Assembly: GCA_002713215.1 (NCBI GenBank)
Contig: PAVO01000005.1
Span: forward strand, 208,777 to 272,776
Origin: Crocinitomicaceae bacterium
Lineage (GTDB): Bacteria; Bacteroidota; Bacteroidia; Flavobacteriales_G; Salibacteraceae
Direction: 5' to 3'
Length of the DNA: 64,000 bases
Positions 17,856 through 26,162 of this stretch are shown piece by piece; within the stretch, counting starts at the first letter, position 1; each line of letters opens with the position of its first letter. The position numbers were made by a program, and so were the translations under genes. Under the pieces are notes generated by a model. The model had not been told where the DNA came from. It did not search any database and saw nothing but the letters and a program-made list of their open reading frames with translations.

Positions 17856-18377
17856 TTAATTAATTGTGGCGGCAGTAGGATAGGGGACTATCGATTCCAG
17901 CAGGAGTTCAACCCCTGAATGACTGATTAAACTTAACGTAATTACAATACTGCTTACTACTATGGCCACCCCAATATTATTGGCCTGAATTTCCTCAAAT
18001 TCCTTGAGTGGTGTCAAGTTGGTATAGATTAAAATGCCCAAAACGGTAATAGTAATTGATGCTAAATAGGCAATTCCGATGTACAGGCTTCCATGTAAAA
18101 TAAACGACAGGGCTAAACTGCTTGCACTTTCACTGGTATTGCTCAACAAACGAAAGGAGGAAACCAGTGGCTGAATAACTGAACTCATACTATAACCTAC
18201 GGAGAGCAATACACTGGCCATCACTATACTATACGATACATTGGTTTCTGCTTTCATTTTAAAGTAGCGCTTCCCAAAAAGTTGAAATCCCCGGTAGGTA
18301 AGCCACAGAATAAATAACCCCATGGAAAGGGAAGAGGCAATTTCGATAAAGGCGATTAGGGCAATATTTGAGTTCAT
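17856..18377 (-). CDS. DUF350-like membrane protein
   Basis: About 173 aa from the ATG at 18377 (MNSNIALIAFIE), which avoids overlap with the upstream gene; an in-frame start at 18422 also exists but would overlap it by 31 bp. There are four to five hydrophobic helices in two related halves. The segment FEEIQANNIGVAIVVSSIVI resembles the E-x-x-N-x-A-x-A-I motif of DUF350 proteins. DUF350 genes are often found near ATP-grasp, polyamine or transglutaminase-like genes, which fits the upstream neighbour. Function unknown. Confidence 0.65.
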   Translation of the reverse strand: MNSNIALIAFIEIASSLSMGLFILWLTYRGFQLFGKRYFKMKAETNVSYSIVMASVLLSVGYSMSSVIQPLVSSFRLLSNTSESASSLALSFILHGSLYIGIAYLASITITVLGILIYTNLTPLKEFEEIQANNIGVAIVVSSIVITLSLISHSGVELLLESIVPYPTAATIN

Positions 18378-18391
18378 AGTGTCAATATTAA

Positions 18392-19285
18392 TTATGCATT
18401 GTAAGACAAGGCCACATACCAATAAGAGAGTACATTGTCATTAGGCGGAATCATACCTGATTCCCAATTTTTTCCGGTGGTTTCCCAAAAGTAAAATTTC
18501 CTACCGTCCACTTTTAGGTACTTGCCTGTTGAGGGAATATTTAATCCCAACATGGAATGCTTATATTCATCGCTCACGAAGATGACTACTTCGTAGTTGA
18601 AGTGGCGAAACAAGGAATAGAGGAGAAGAGTCCGACTATCGCAATCGCCCACTCCGGTTGCCGCTATTTCAGAAGGAGAAAGGATGCCGTACTTAAATCC
18701 TGAAATGCAGGGCTGATCCGGTGTTTCGTAGGATGCGCATATATTGCCCTCCATGATATACCAGTAGGGCATGTCCTGGACAAAACTGACCATGTAATTG
18801 GCAAAATCTACCGCATTCAATTGATGAACCTGAGCATAATTATACAGGGTATCCTTCAATTCCTGCATTCCATTTTTATTGTGTTCGTAGATACTATGGT
18901 ATACCTGTGTCCAGTAGTCCTTTCGAAATGGGATACCTCGCATTACGGGTTGAACATTATACTCCCGGTGTGTAGTTTGATGCTGAACTTCCCAAATTCC
19001 AATGGAATAGTCAGTACAGGGAACATCGTTTGATTTAAGCACTTTCCAACACCGCGATTGAGTCACCAGGTCGGTATCGTTCCATTCGTAGTTACTCTTA
19101 CTCAATATTTGGTTAACCGTTAGTTTGGTATACCTGGTTTCGTAATTGGGTTCTGTTTTTGGGCGAGGATTATTGAAAAAGGAGATCAGGAATATGAGAA
19201 AGAATACGAAAGCCACCATTGCGAAGAGCATCTTACCGAAAAACTTCAAAATGTACGCTATGGCAGATCGTAAGCTGTTTGACAT
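18392..19285 (-). CDS. Membrane-anchored transglutaminase-like protein
   Basis: The 297-aa protein has an N-terminal membrane anchor (about 10-36) and a periplasmic domain. The C-terminal half carries a papain/transglutaminase-type triad: Cys in GVGDCDSRTLLLYSLF (about 216), His in DEYKHSMLG (about 243) and Asp in YLKVDGRKFYF (about 261). The domain could act as a peptidase, amidase or crosslinking enzyme on an envelope substrate. It is the first gene of a three-gene membrane operon with the DUF350-like protein. Confidence 0.75.
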   Translation of the reverse strand: MSNSLRSAIAYILKFFGKMLFAMVAFVFFLIFLISFFNNPRPKTEPNYETRYTKLTVNQILSKSNYEWNDTDLVTQSRCWKVLKSNDVPCTDYSIGIWEVQHQTTHREYNVQPVMRGIPFRKDYWTQVYHSIYEHNKNGMQELKDTLYNYAQVHQLNAVDFANYMVSFVQDMPYWYIMEGNICASYETPDQPCISGFKYGILSPSEIAATGVGDCDSRTLLLYSLFRHFNYEVVIFVSDEYKHSMLGLNIPSTGKYLKVDGRKFYFWETTGKNWESGMIPPNDNVLSYWYVALSYNA

Positions 19286-19426
19286 TTGTGTAGGCGAATT
19301 TAAAACTTAGTCGTAAATATTACCCGTTGATCAAAATTATGATCTGATCATTTTTATTTTCAATAATTTGTCCCCTAATCGTTTTATGAAACGTCTTACT
19401 AAATAGAAACACTTAAAATTTATGTT

Positions 19427-19759
19427 ATGAGCAAGTTTATTGTAATTTATCACGCTCCGGCAGAAGCTATGGAAGCAATGGCTATGGCAACACCTGAAGA
19501 AAAAGCCGAAGGAATGAAACCATGGATGGCCTGGGCGGAACGATGTGGTGCGCAACTGTTGGATATGGGAGCACCTCTTATGGGTGGTCAGCGACTATCT
19601 CCGGATGGAAGCAGTTCGCCAAGCACTAAGGAAGTAACCGGATATTCGATTCTTGAGGCTGAGAATATGGATGCGGCTAAAGCTTTGTTGGACGGACATC
19701 CTCATTTAACCTGGCAAGGGGGATGCGATATTGAAGTTCATGAGGCAATAGCCATGTAG
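19427..19759 (+). CDS. YCII-related domain protein
   Basis: The 110-aa protein is a single YCII-type ferredoxin-like fold: MSKFIVIYHAP at the start, WMAWAERCGAQLLDMGAPL in the middle, VTGYSILEAENMDAAKALLDGHPHL and a final strand. The family includes small dehalogenase-like and DGPF-domain proteins of uncertain activity. It stands alone and is followed by a terminator. Confidence 0.85.
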   Translation: MSKFIVIYHAPAEAMEAMAMATPEEKAEGMKPWMAWAERCGAQLLDMGAPLMGGQRLSPDGSSSPSTKEVTGYSILEAENMDAAKALLDGHPHLTWQGGCDIEVHEAIAM

Positions 19760-19817
19760 GCTTCGGCTACGTTCAGCCTACCGGCATGCCGTTTATAGGC
19801 GTGTAATTATTTTGATG

Positions 19818-19850
19818 AAAAACCTGAAGCGTTGCTTTGGGTTTTCTTTT
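19818..19850 (+). terminator. Probable terminator after the YCII gene
   Basis: AAAACC-tg-AAGC and GCTT-tg-GGTTTT pair around GTT and run into CTTTTT. The lower part of the stem is A/T-rich. A further weak hairpin with GTAGGCT/AGCCTAC arms lies right after the YCII stop codon. Confidence 0.5.
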
Positions 19851-19860
19851 TGGTGCTTTA

Positions 19861-19891
19861 TTCGTTGGGTAGACTAGTTTCGGTAATTTTG
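19861..19891 (+). promoter_or_regulatory. Bacteroidota-type promoter of the SnoaL-like gene
   Basis: TAATTTTG (19884-19891) is an exact TAnnTTTG -7 element, and TTCG, one base off TTTG, lies 19 bp upstream. The ATG follows the -7 element by 5 nt, so the message should have almost no leader. Confidence 0.45.
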
Positions 19892-19896
19892 GGGGC

Positions 19897-20310
19897 ATGA
19901 AGATAAGTGTAATGTACCTGGTTGCTATACTGCTTGTTAAAACCGGGTTAGCTCAGGATGGTAAGATTGATTTGGTATTGAAAGAACAAATTGAAGCTTT
20001 CAACCAGCACGATACCAAGCGATTGGTTGCCAATGTGAGCGACGATTTTATATGGTTCAGTGTTTTTCCTGATTCCATGACTGTGGAAACCCGGGGAAAA
20101 GTTGAGTTTGAAAAAGCCATGATTGGATACTTTAAGGCTGTTCCTACAGTAAGTACATCACTGGGAGAGCTTCTAATCGAGGGCAATAAAATAAGCTTTA
20201 AGGAAACGGCTTCCTGGCAAGGAAAGGAGGGTAAGTTATCGCAAAGTAGTTTGGCTACTTACGAGATTAAGAACGGACTGATTACCCGAGTCTGGTACTT
20301 TTACGATTAG
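19897..20310 (+). CDS. Exported SnoaL-like/NTF2-fold protein
   Basis: The 137-aa protein has a signal peptide (MKISVMYLVAILLVKTGLAQ) and a single NTF2-like cone fold: LKEQIEAFNQHDTKRLVANVSDDFIWFSV near the start, KAVPTVSTSLGELLIEGNKISF and the final ITRVWYFYD strand. Such domains bind or isomerise small molecules, but no catalytic residues can be assigned. Single-gene unit. Confidence 0.8.
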   Translation: MKISVMYLVAILLVKTGLAQDGKIDLVLKEQIEAFNQHDTKRLVANVSDDFIWFSVFPDSMTVETRGKVEFEKAMIGYFKAVPTVSTSLGELLIEGNKISFKETASWQGKEGKLSQSSLATYEIKNGLITRVWYFYD

Positions 20311-20472
20311 TTTTCCAATTAAAAAGTTTCGTAGAACAGGTTCTTTTTTTATAACGTTTATCACCTGGATTCCATTATTTTACTATTACCATTCAATAAA
20401 CATATTCTCCACTCGTGTGATTTAACAGTGGAATAAGAAGAATTTAATGTTGTTTCGCCTAAAATTAAAGCC

Positions 20473-21351
20473 ATGAAATATTTCGTTGGATTAATATTGG
20501 TTTCCATGTCTTTCATTGGGTTTTCGCAAGCTATTAAAATAGAACAGCGAACTGCACCTGTGGTGGATGGAACCATGTTGGCTAGTGAATGGGGTAGTAA
20601 CCATATTACTGTTTTATCGGTAGGAGGGAGCAGGCCTGTTAAAGTCTTATTTCAACGAAGTGATACCGCTTTATATTTTGCGTTTGCAGGGAATTTGGAC
20701 AACACAACCAACCCTAATTTCCCTGAAATTTACCTGGACATGAATCACTCCAGGTCTTCGGTATGGGAAGCCGACGACCATTGGTTTCACGTTTCTGCTA
20801 CAGATTGTCACAGCAAGGGGAAGTATTCCGACTATTCCAATTGCATAAAGCAAGCCAAGGATTGGACAGCGGAAAGAAACTGGATGATGAGCACTCCGGA
20901 TCCTGATTCAATAGAGATAATAATTCCATTTAGCAAAATAGGCTTGGATTTGAGTACTACGGATTCTATTGGAATTGCCTTTGGAGTTACGAATACAGCA
21001 ACCCGTTACGAATACTGGCCTGATTCAGCGAAAATTGGCGACCCGAGTACCTGGGCTACTGCCTATTTTAAGGATCAGAAGCCAACTGCAACACATGTTT
21101 CAAAGAAACCGGAAAATTCTATTATGGTTTACCCAAACCCGGTGGAAAGGGGAGGAACCATTCATGTTAGTTCGAATGGTCTTTTACCAAAAAAAATCAG
21201 GGTGCTGGATTTAACCGGACGTGAGGTTCCATTTCAATTGCTAGTAAGTGATTTGGAATTTGAATTGACGATTAAGCAAGCAGGAAGCTATATTTTAATG
21301 CTGACCGACAACCAAGGGCTACCAACGTATAAAACACTGATAATTAAATAA
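20473..21351 (+). CDS. T9SS type A protein with a CBM9/DOMON-like domain
   Basis: The 292-aa protein has a signal peptide (MKYFVGLILVSMSFIGFSQ). Residues about 20-205 have the features of family 9 carbohydrate-binding modules: APVVDGTMLASEWG at the start, ALYFAFAGN, EIYLDMNHS and IEIIIPFSKIGLDLS. A T9SS type A sorting signal follows (MVYPNPVERGG...RVLDLTGREV...YILMLTD). It is probably a secreted or surface sugar-binding protein without an attached catalytic domain. The ligand is inferred from the family only. Confidence 0.8.
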   Translation: MKYFVGLILVSMSFIGFSQAIKIEQRTAPVVDGTMLASEWGSNHITVLSVGGSRPVKVLFQRSDTALYFAFAGNLDNTTNPNFPEIYLDMNHSRSSVWEADDHWFHVSATDCHSKGKYSDYSNCIKQAKDWTAERNWMMSTPDPDSIEIIIPFSKIGLDLSTTDSIGIAFGVTNTATRYEYWPDSAKIGDPSTWATAYFKDQKPTATHVSKKPENSIMVYPNPVERGGTIHVSSNGLLPKKIRVLDLTGREVPFQLLVSDLEFELTIKQAGSYILMLTDNQGLPTYKTLIIK

Positions 21352-21794
21352 TTGAGAATAATTTTTAGGAACATTTTATAGCGTTTTCGCTCTTAAATTT
21401 TTAAGAATAGGGGAGTTCATTACAATAAATTCAAACCAAAGGGGTTGTTATTGGGAGTTCTTTAAAACAGAATTTTATAAAAAGGAGAGAAAAACAGGGA
21501 TCGAACTTTAAACCAGCAGTCGACCCCAACAATCTCTCAAAATGCTTGTCGCTAAAGAAGGTGCCATCACATGTGTTCCAATCACCAGGTTAGTCGACGA
21601 GAATGGGAGTCCAACAAAGGTTAGGATTACATCATGAATCAGGGTGTGTATTAGGTAGATACGATGTTTTCCTTTCCTTAATTCCCATTTATCACATTTT
21701 CAACTTTAGGTATTAATGGAGGCAACCCTCTGGCGTAAATTGCGTCTGAATAATAAATCTTTATTATTCTTTCATAATTCTAATACGCCCGAAC
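21352..21794. other. Intergenic region without a supported gene
   Basis: 443 bp between two T9SS genes. It contains only a 31-codon frame from 21542 and no convincing promoter or terminator. A GATCGAAC string near 21500 superficially resembles a tRNA T-loop in reverse, but the flanking stem does not pair. Confidence 0.6.
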
Positions 21795-23066
21795 ATGAAA
21801 AAATTTACCTCAGTAATTATTGTTTTTGCTTGCGTTCAAACGATCTACTCGCAAAATTTATTAGACAGTACCGTAGAAAAGTCTTGGTTTCAAACCCAAA
21901 ACAAATGGAACAACATGCAGAAAGTCGTTTATAGTTCCTACGACTTATCTGATTCGGTTCTTGAATATTACTCTCAAAGTTGGTTAAGTACTAATAACTC
22001 CTGGAGGAACAGCCAAAAGTACATTTACTACCGAAATTCTAATGGGGATCTGGATTCATCTATGACTAATACCTGGGATCAACCCCAAAATAAGTGGAGG
22101 CAATGGAATCACAGTACCTTTACGTATAACAGCAATAAAAAAGTAACCCTTCAGATTGATAAGGCCTTTTTAGGAACTTCCTGGAGAAATTCCACCAAAT
22201 TATCTAATACGTACGACAGCAAGGGCTATCTTACTGAATTCGTAAGGCAAACCTGGAATGCTACTGCTTCGAATTGGAGAAACAGTCAACGCATTGAATA
22301 TGTTAACAACACAGGAGGTTTTGCTGACACTTCCATAAGTGCCTATTGGAATATGACCACTAGCAAGTGGACGGCAAACAGAAAGAGTACCTATACTTAT
22401 GATGGCAAGAACAATGTTCTGAGTCAGGAGGACCAAATTTATTTAAGCAGCACCAGTACCTGGAGAAATTCTTCAAAATGGACTTACACCTACAATGCTA
22501 ACAACGATGTTACTAAGGCGGAAAGGCAAACCTGGGATCTTACCAATAATTCCTGGAGAAATAGTCAAAAGACTGAATTTACCTACGATACTAAGGGCTA
22601 TTTGACAAAGGAATTGCTTAATAACTGGTGGGTTCCAGATACGGCGTGGCGTCAGTTTTCATGGATTGAATATACCAATCATACCGATGGGAGAATTGAT
22701 TCTACACATACCAAATCCTGGTCCTTGGCAGATACCAATTGGAGAAACTCACGAAAGAAAAACTACTATTATAATACACCAAAAGACACCACTGATACCA
22801 ATGTATCGGTACCAAGCCATGATATAATGGGTAAAGGACAGGTAAATCTGTATCCCAATCCGGCATCAAATTTTGTAAGAATTAACCTCCCAGGTCAGGA
22901 TTATCCTCAAAGCGGTACATTAACCAGTATTGATGGTAGAGTGGTTAAAACTGTCAATTTGGAGAATGGGTATGTAGATCTCAATGGACTGCAAAATGGA
23001 ATGTATATCCTGAGATTGAACGTTGAGGGAGAAGCATTTGATCTGCATCTAATAAAGCAGGAGTAG
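21795..23066 (+). CDS. T9SS type A protein made of WRNS-type tandem repeats
   Basis: The 423-aa protein has a signal peptide (MKKFTSVIIVFACVQTIYSQ). About ten degenerate repeats of some 33 residues span residues 28-335. Each contains a W at the start of a strand, then an (S/N)WRNSQK core, a YTYD/YTYN turn and KGYL or NNDV. A T9SS type A signal ends the protein (NLYPNPASNFV...LQNGMYILRL). The pattern of Trp- and Tyr-rich beta-hairpins recalls other Bacteroidota secreted repeat proteins and YD-like repeats, but I cannot name the family. It is likely a surface or secreted binding protein. Confidence 0.8.
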   Translation: MKKFTSVIIVFACVQTIYSQNLLDSTVEKSWFQTQNKWNNMQKVVYSSYDLSDSVLEYYSQSWLSTNNSWRNSQKYIYYRNSNGDLDSSMTNTWDQPQNKWRQWNHSTFTYNSNKKVTLQIDKAFLGTSWRNSTKLSNTYDSKGYLTEFVRQTWNATASNWRNSQRIEYVNNTGGFADTSISAYWNMTTSKWTANRKSTYTYDGKNNVLSQEDQIYLSSTSTWRNSSKWTYTYNANNDVTKAERQTWDLTNNSWRNSQKTEFTYDTKGYLTKELLNNWWVPDTAWRQFSWIEYTNHTDGRIDSTHTKSWSLADTNWRNSRKKNYYYNTPKDTTDTNVSVPSHDIMGKGQVNLYPNPASNFVRINLPGQDYPQSGTLTSIDGRVVKTVNLENGYVDLNGLQNGMYILRLNVEGEAFDLHLIKQE

Positions 23067-23166
23067 ACTTTCACGGGTAAAGACTTTCTAACCATTAAAT
23101 AAGTATTAAACCAACTTAAGAAGAAGGAGTAGGAGCATCTGTTAATTTTATGCATTCAAATCCCGA

Positions 23167-24300
23167 ATGATGCTCAGACTCCTTTTTTTATTCTTATTGC
23201 TAGTTTCCATTGGCGTAAATGGTCAAAACTTCAACGTATATATAAGTGATGCTGGCAATTTCAATAACCCGCCCTGGCAAATACTTCGAACCGATAAAAA
23301 TGGGGTAAACGTTACGGTTTTTACCAAGGAGAAACTAAACTGGCCACAGGATATTCTGTTTCTGGAAGATTCGAATACGGTGCTGATTTCCAATTTAGGA
23401 GCCAACTCCATTTCGAGACACAACGCAACAACTGGAGCATATATCAATCTATTCGCTAGTTCCATTCAAGGGCCTACGCGTATGAAAATAGGGCCGGACT
23501 CTTTGCTTTACGTATTGCAATGGAAGGGTAGCGGCAAAGTAAAACGCTACGATTTATCGGGTAGGTATGTAGATGATTTTACATCCGTTGGAGTGCCCCA
23601 AAGTATTGGGCTGGATTGGGATAAACAAGGTAACCTGTATGTTTCTTCGTACAATGGTGACCTGGTACGGAAATTTGATACTTCCGGAGCAGATTCAGGC
23701 TTATTTATTGATTCGAGTTTGGTTGGGCCAACCAACATTTGGATTGAGCCAAACGGGGATATGCTAGTACTGGATTACGATGGAGGAGCGGTAAAGCGAT
23801 TTGATGCGCAAGGGAAATACCAGGGAGTATTTATATCGGGTCTGGGCAAATGTGAAGGAATTGATCGATTGCCAAACAACGATTGGCTTATTGGTAATGG
23901 TTCATCGCGTTCGGTAAAATTGTACGATACGCAAGGGAAATACAAGAAGGAGTTTGTTCCTGGTTCAACAGCTGGGTTACGAACACCCAATGCTGTAGTA
24001 CTGAGAATGGTTAAGGACACAACCGATACAACTACCAACAACATTGTTAATATAAAACCCGAAGAATTTGGATTGATTTATCCTACAGTAGGTGATTCAT
24101 TTACGATAACCAATGAATTGCCAAATTCAATAATGTCTGTAATGGTATTTGATATGAATGGGAAGTTGGTGGAGCGGCTAAGTTTAATCGAAGAGCAAAT
24201 TACTTGGACTGGAAATAATTTGCAAGAAGGGTATTATGTTTTTCATTTTCAAATGAAGAATGGTTCGTTGATTAAGAATCGAATTTATCTAAGGCCATAG
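23167..24300 (+). CDS. T9SS type A beta-propeller protein (NHL/SMP-30-like)
   Basis: The 377-aa protein has a signal peptide (LLFLFLLLVSIGVNGQ) and about six propeller blades marked by repeated VKRYDLSGRYVDDF, VRKFDTSGADSG, VKRFDAQGKYQGVF and VKLYDTQGKYKKEF units with 40-residue spacing. It ends in a T9SS type A domain (residues about 300-377) in which the YPNP box is replaced by LIYPTVGDSF. It is probably a secreted ligand-binding or lyase-like propeller. It is the last backbone gene before the accessory island. Confidence 0.8.
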   Translation: MMLRLLFLFLLLVSIGVNGQNFNVYISDAGNFNNPPWQILRTDKNGVNVTVFTKEKLNWPQDILFLEDSNTVLISNLGANSISRHNATTGAYINLFASSIQGPTRMKIGPDSLLYVLQWKGSGKVKRYDLSGRYVDDFTSVGVPQSIGLDWDKQGNLYVSSYNGDLVRKFDTSGADSGLFIDSSLVGPTNIWIEPNGDMLVLDYDGGAVKRFDAQGKYQGVFISGLGKCEGIDRLPNNDWLIGNGSSRSVKLYDTQGKYKKEFVPGSTAGLRTPNAVVLRMVKDTTDTTTNNIVNIKPEEFGLIYPTVGDSFTITNELPNSIMSVMVFDMNGKLVERLSLIEEQITWTGNNLQEGYYVFHFQMKNGSLIKNRIYLRP

Positions 24301-24433
24301 AATATTTTTTACCTACCGCAGATTTTAATTTTTCTCTCAAGTTTAAATTAGGGAGTATTCCGTACACATTATTTTCTATATAACTGGATAATTGGGAGAA
24401 TACTGATAAACAGGGAATACGCTCAAAATATCT

Positions 24434-24461
24434 ATTTAACATAATATTAATTATAGGACAA
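24434..24461 (-). other. dif-like site S1, left boundary of the island
   Basis: On the minus strand this reads TTGTCCTATAA, then TTAATA, then TTATGTTAAAT: 11-6-11, the geometry of a XerC/XerD site. The last 11 bases equal the XerD-binding half of the E. coli dif site as I recall it. It lies 133 bp after the last backbone gene. Confidence 0.6.
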
Positions 24462-24536
24462 AAGGGCTAGTTTTAATATATAGGGCTATGGTTCAAGTTT
24501 TGGTCAAATATTGAATTCTCAGACGCTTTAAATGTT

Positions 24537-24743
24537 TGTACCTATAATGTATATTATGTCTGCACTCATTCTTCGTTTGCTTTCGCCTTGATCGCTCAAG
24601 TAAATAGCTCGCACTTGCCAACGCTCTTACTAGATTTAAAATTTACGTCCTGTAGTACAATTATTTCTAAATATGCGATTCTCGTTAAATCTAGATTTCG
24701 TCTCCGTAGAATGTTTGTCCTATAATTAGACATTATATTAAGT
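24537..24743 (+). other. 207-bp module bounded by two dif-like sites (copy A)
   Basis: Site S2 (24537-24564) reads TGTACCTATAA, TGTATA, TTATGTCTGCA. Its central hexamer equals that of E. coli dif. Site S3 (24715-24743) reads TTGTCCTATAA, TTAGACA, TTATATTAAGT, with a 7-bp centre. The distance from the start of S2 to the end of S3 is 207 bp, exactly as in the other two copies. Confidence 0.6.
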
Positions 24744-25394
24744 AGCCGCTCACTTTGCGTTTTTATTCAGAATTCTTCTGAGGTTTGCTTTCATTCTAAT
24801 AATGGAATTTCCGACAAGCTTTTGCCGACGCGCTCTCAAGGTTTTGTTTTCAAATTTGAAATACTACTAAATTTTAAGTTTTAAAAAATCTCTTTCTCAA
24901 ATGGCCGACGCTCACAAGAGTATTTGCAAATTCGCTGCGCTCAGTTAGCAATACACTTGCCTTTGCCTACGCACTTTTAGATTGTGCTAATTATTATGTT
25001 AAGAAGAATTGATTTGAATTGGATTTCTATTCTTCTACGCTCGTTTTGTCTTGATACAAAAGAGCCAAAAAATCAAGGCTGAAATTTCTTTCGGTTAAAG
25101 CCACGCTCAGAATAATCCGGCGCAGGTAAACTCGCTGCGCTCAGACATACCTGCTTTCAAAGGCCTGCGCTATTATTCTTCGCTGCTTTGAAACCTCAAT
25201 AAATTAAGGCCGAACCACTACCCTATAAATTTTACATAAATGAATTTTCTATTACCTTCATCAGAACTAATATTCTTTTGTTTAATTGCCATAGTTATGA
25301 TCTAAGCATTGATTATATCTTATTGAATACAAGGCCAGACCGACCTTAGGAATAGTTTTAAGTAAATACTAATTATTTATAAGTATAAACATTA

Positions 25395-25402
25395 TATGTT
25401 TG
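25395..25402 (+). promoter_or_regulatory. Bacteroidota -7 promoter element before the esterase gene
   Basis: TATGTTTG is an exact TAnnTTTG match, 20 nt before the ATG at 25423. No clear -33 element. Confidence 0.35.
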
Positions 25403-25422
25403 TACTTATAATATACAAACAG

Positions 25423-26154
25423 ATGAACAAGGCTATATTTCTGCTCTTAATAATAACAACAATGTCGAACTCAAATATCTTATTTGGACAATCAGATCAA
25501 TTAATTACAACTCTTTCAGTAAGTCATTTGGTGCAATATCCAAAAGGGTACTCGCCTACTGAAAAAGATAAAAAATACCCTTTAATAATTGCATTGCATG
25601 GGCACGGTAGTAATGAAAAGGACTTAATTGGGTTGGCTCAACACTTGCCCAACAATTATTTATGGATTAGTGGTCGTGGACCGCATACTTTCGGGCAAAA
25701 CTCATACGATTGGTATGAAGTAACGCAAATGGGAACTCCAGACCCTGATAGAATTGCAACAGCATTAAAAACCCTAGATTTATTTATTGAAGAACTGATA
25801 AAAAATTACCCTGTAGATCCAACTCAAATTTACTTACTAGGCTTTAGCCAAGGAAGCATGATTTCAATGTCTTACCTCTTGGCGTACCCTAACAGAATAG
25901 CTGGAGTAATAGCACAGTCAGGGTACATTCCTCCGAACATTGGGGTAGAAATCGATAAAGATGGAGTAACAGGAAAACCCATTATTATAACTCATGGTTT
26001 ACAGGATCCAAATATGCCTATTTCTTGGGGACAAAAAAACAGAGACACTTTTAGAAAATTAGGGGCGAATGTAGAGTACCATGAGTTTCTTATGGGGCAT
26101 TCAATAAGCAATGAATCCCTTCAAGCGATTAAGGATTGGTTAGAGAAATTATAG
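25423..26154 (+). CDS. Exported carboxylesterase/phospholipase family alpha/beta hydrolase
   Basis: About 243 aa from the ATG at 25423 (MNKAIFLLL), which gives a signal peptide ending near LFGQ; the frame is open to 25396. The catalytic triad is visible: Ser in GFSQGS, Asp in THGLQDP and His in MGHSIS. LIALHGHGSNEKDL forms the oxyanion strand. The family (YpfH/acyl-protein-thioesterase type) cleaves carboxylic esters. It heads the plus-strand cargo of island unit 1, whose sequence is visibly richer in A+T than the flanking backbone. Confidence 0.82.
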   Translation: MNKAIFLLLIITTMSNSNILFGQSDQLITTLSVSHLVQYPKGYSPTEKDKKYPLIIALHGHGSNEKDLIGLAQHLPNNYLWISGRGPHTFGQNSYDWYEVTQMGTPDPDRIATALKTLDLFIEELIKNYPVDPTQIYLLGFSQGSMISMSYLLAYPNRIAGVIAQSGYIPPNIGVEIDKDGVTGKPIIITHGLQDPNMPISWGQKNRDTFRKLGANVEYHEFLMGHSISNESLQAIKDWLEKL

Positions 26155-26162
26155 TAACCGAT

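Larger units (their letters stand above)
24434..25210. repeat. Noncoding leader repeat, copy A
   Basis: This is one of three related noncoding leaders (with 35603-36560 and 44400-45147). The shared order is: boundary site, AAAAGGGCT, a spacer, dif-like site S2, a conserved stretch (GCACTCATTCTTCG, then CGCTCA and TCGCAC), dif-like site S3, a less conserved part, a half-site TTATGTTAAG (24994-25004), and a section with TCGTTTTGTCTTGATACAAA and AATCAAGGCTGAA. Inverted repeats such as GCAGGTA/TACCTGC are frequent. Stop codons interrupt all frames. The rest of the gap, up to 25422, is AT-rich with only a promoter. Confidence 0.75.

Noticed and set aside
20332..20350. Terminator at AGAACAGGTTCTTTTTTT
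   Set aside because: The stem leaves a 2-nt loop if fully paired, which is too tight; only a T-run remains as support.
21490..21515. GATCGAAC string resembling a reversed tRNA T-loop
   Set aside because: The flanking 5-bp stem does not pair and no acceptor or anticodon arm can be drawn.
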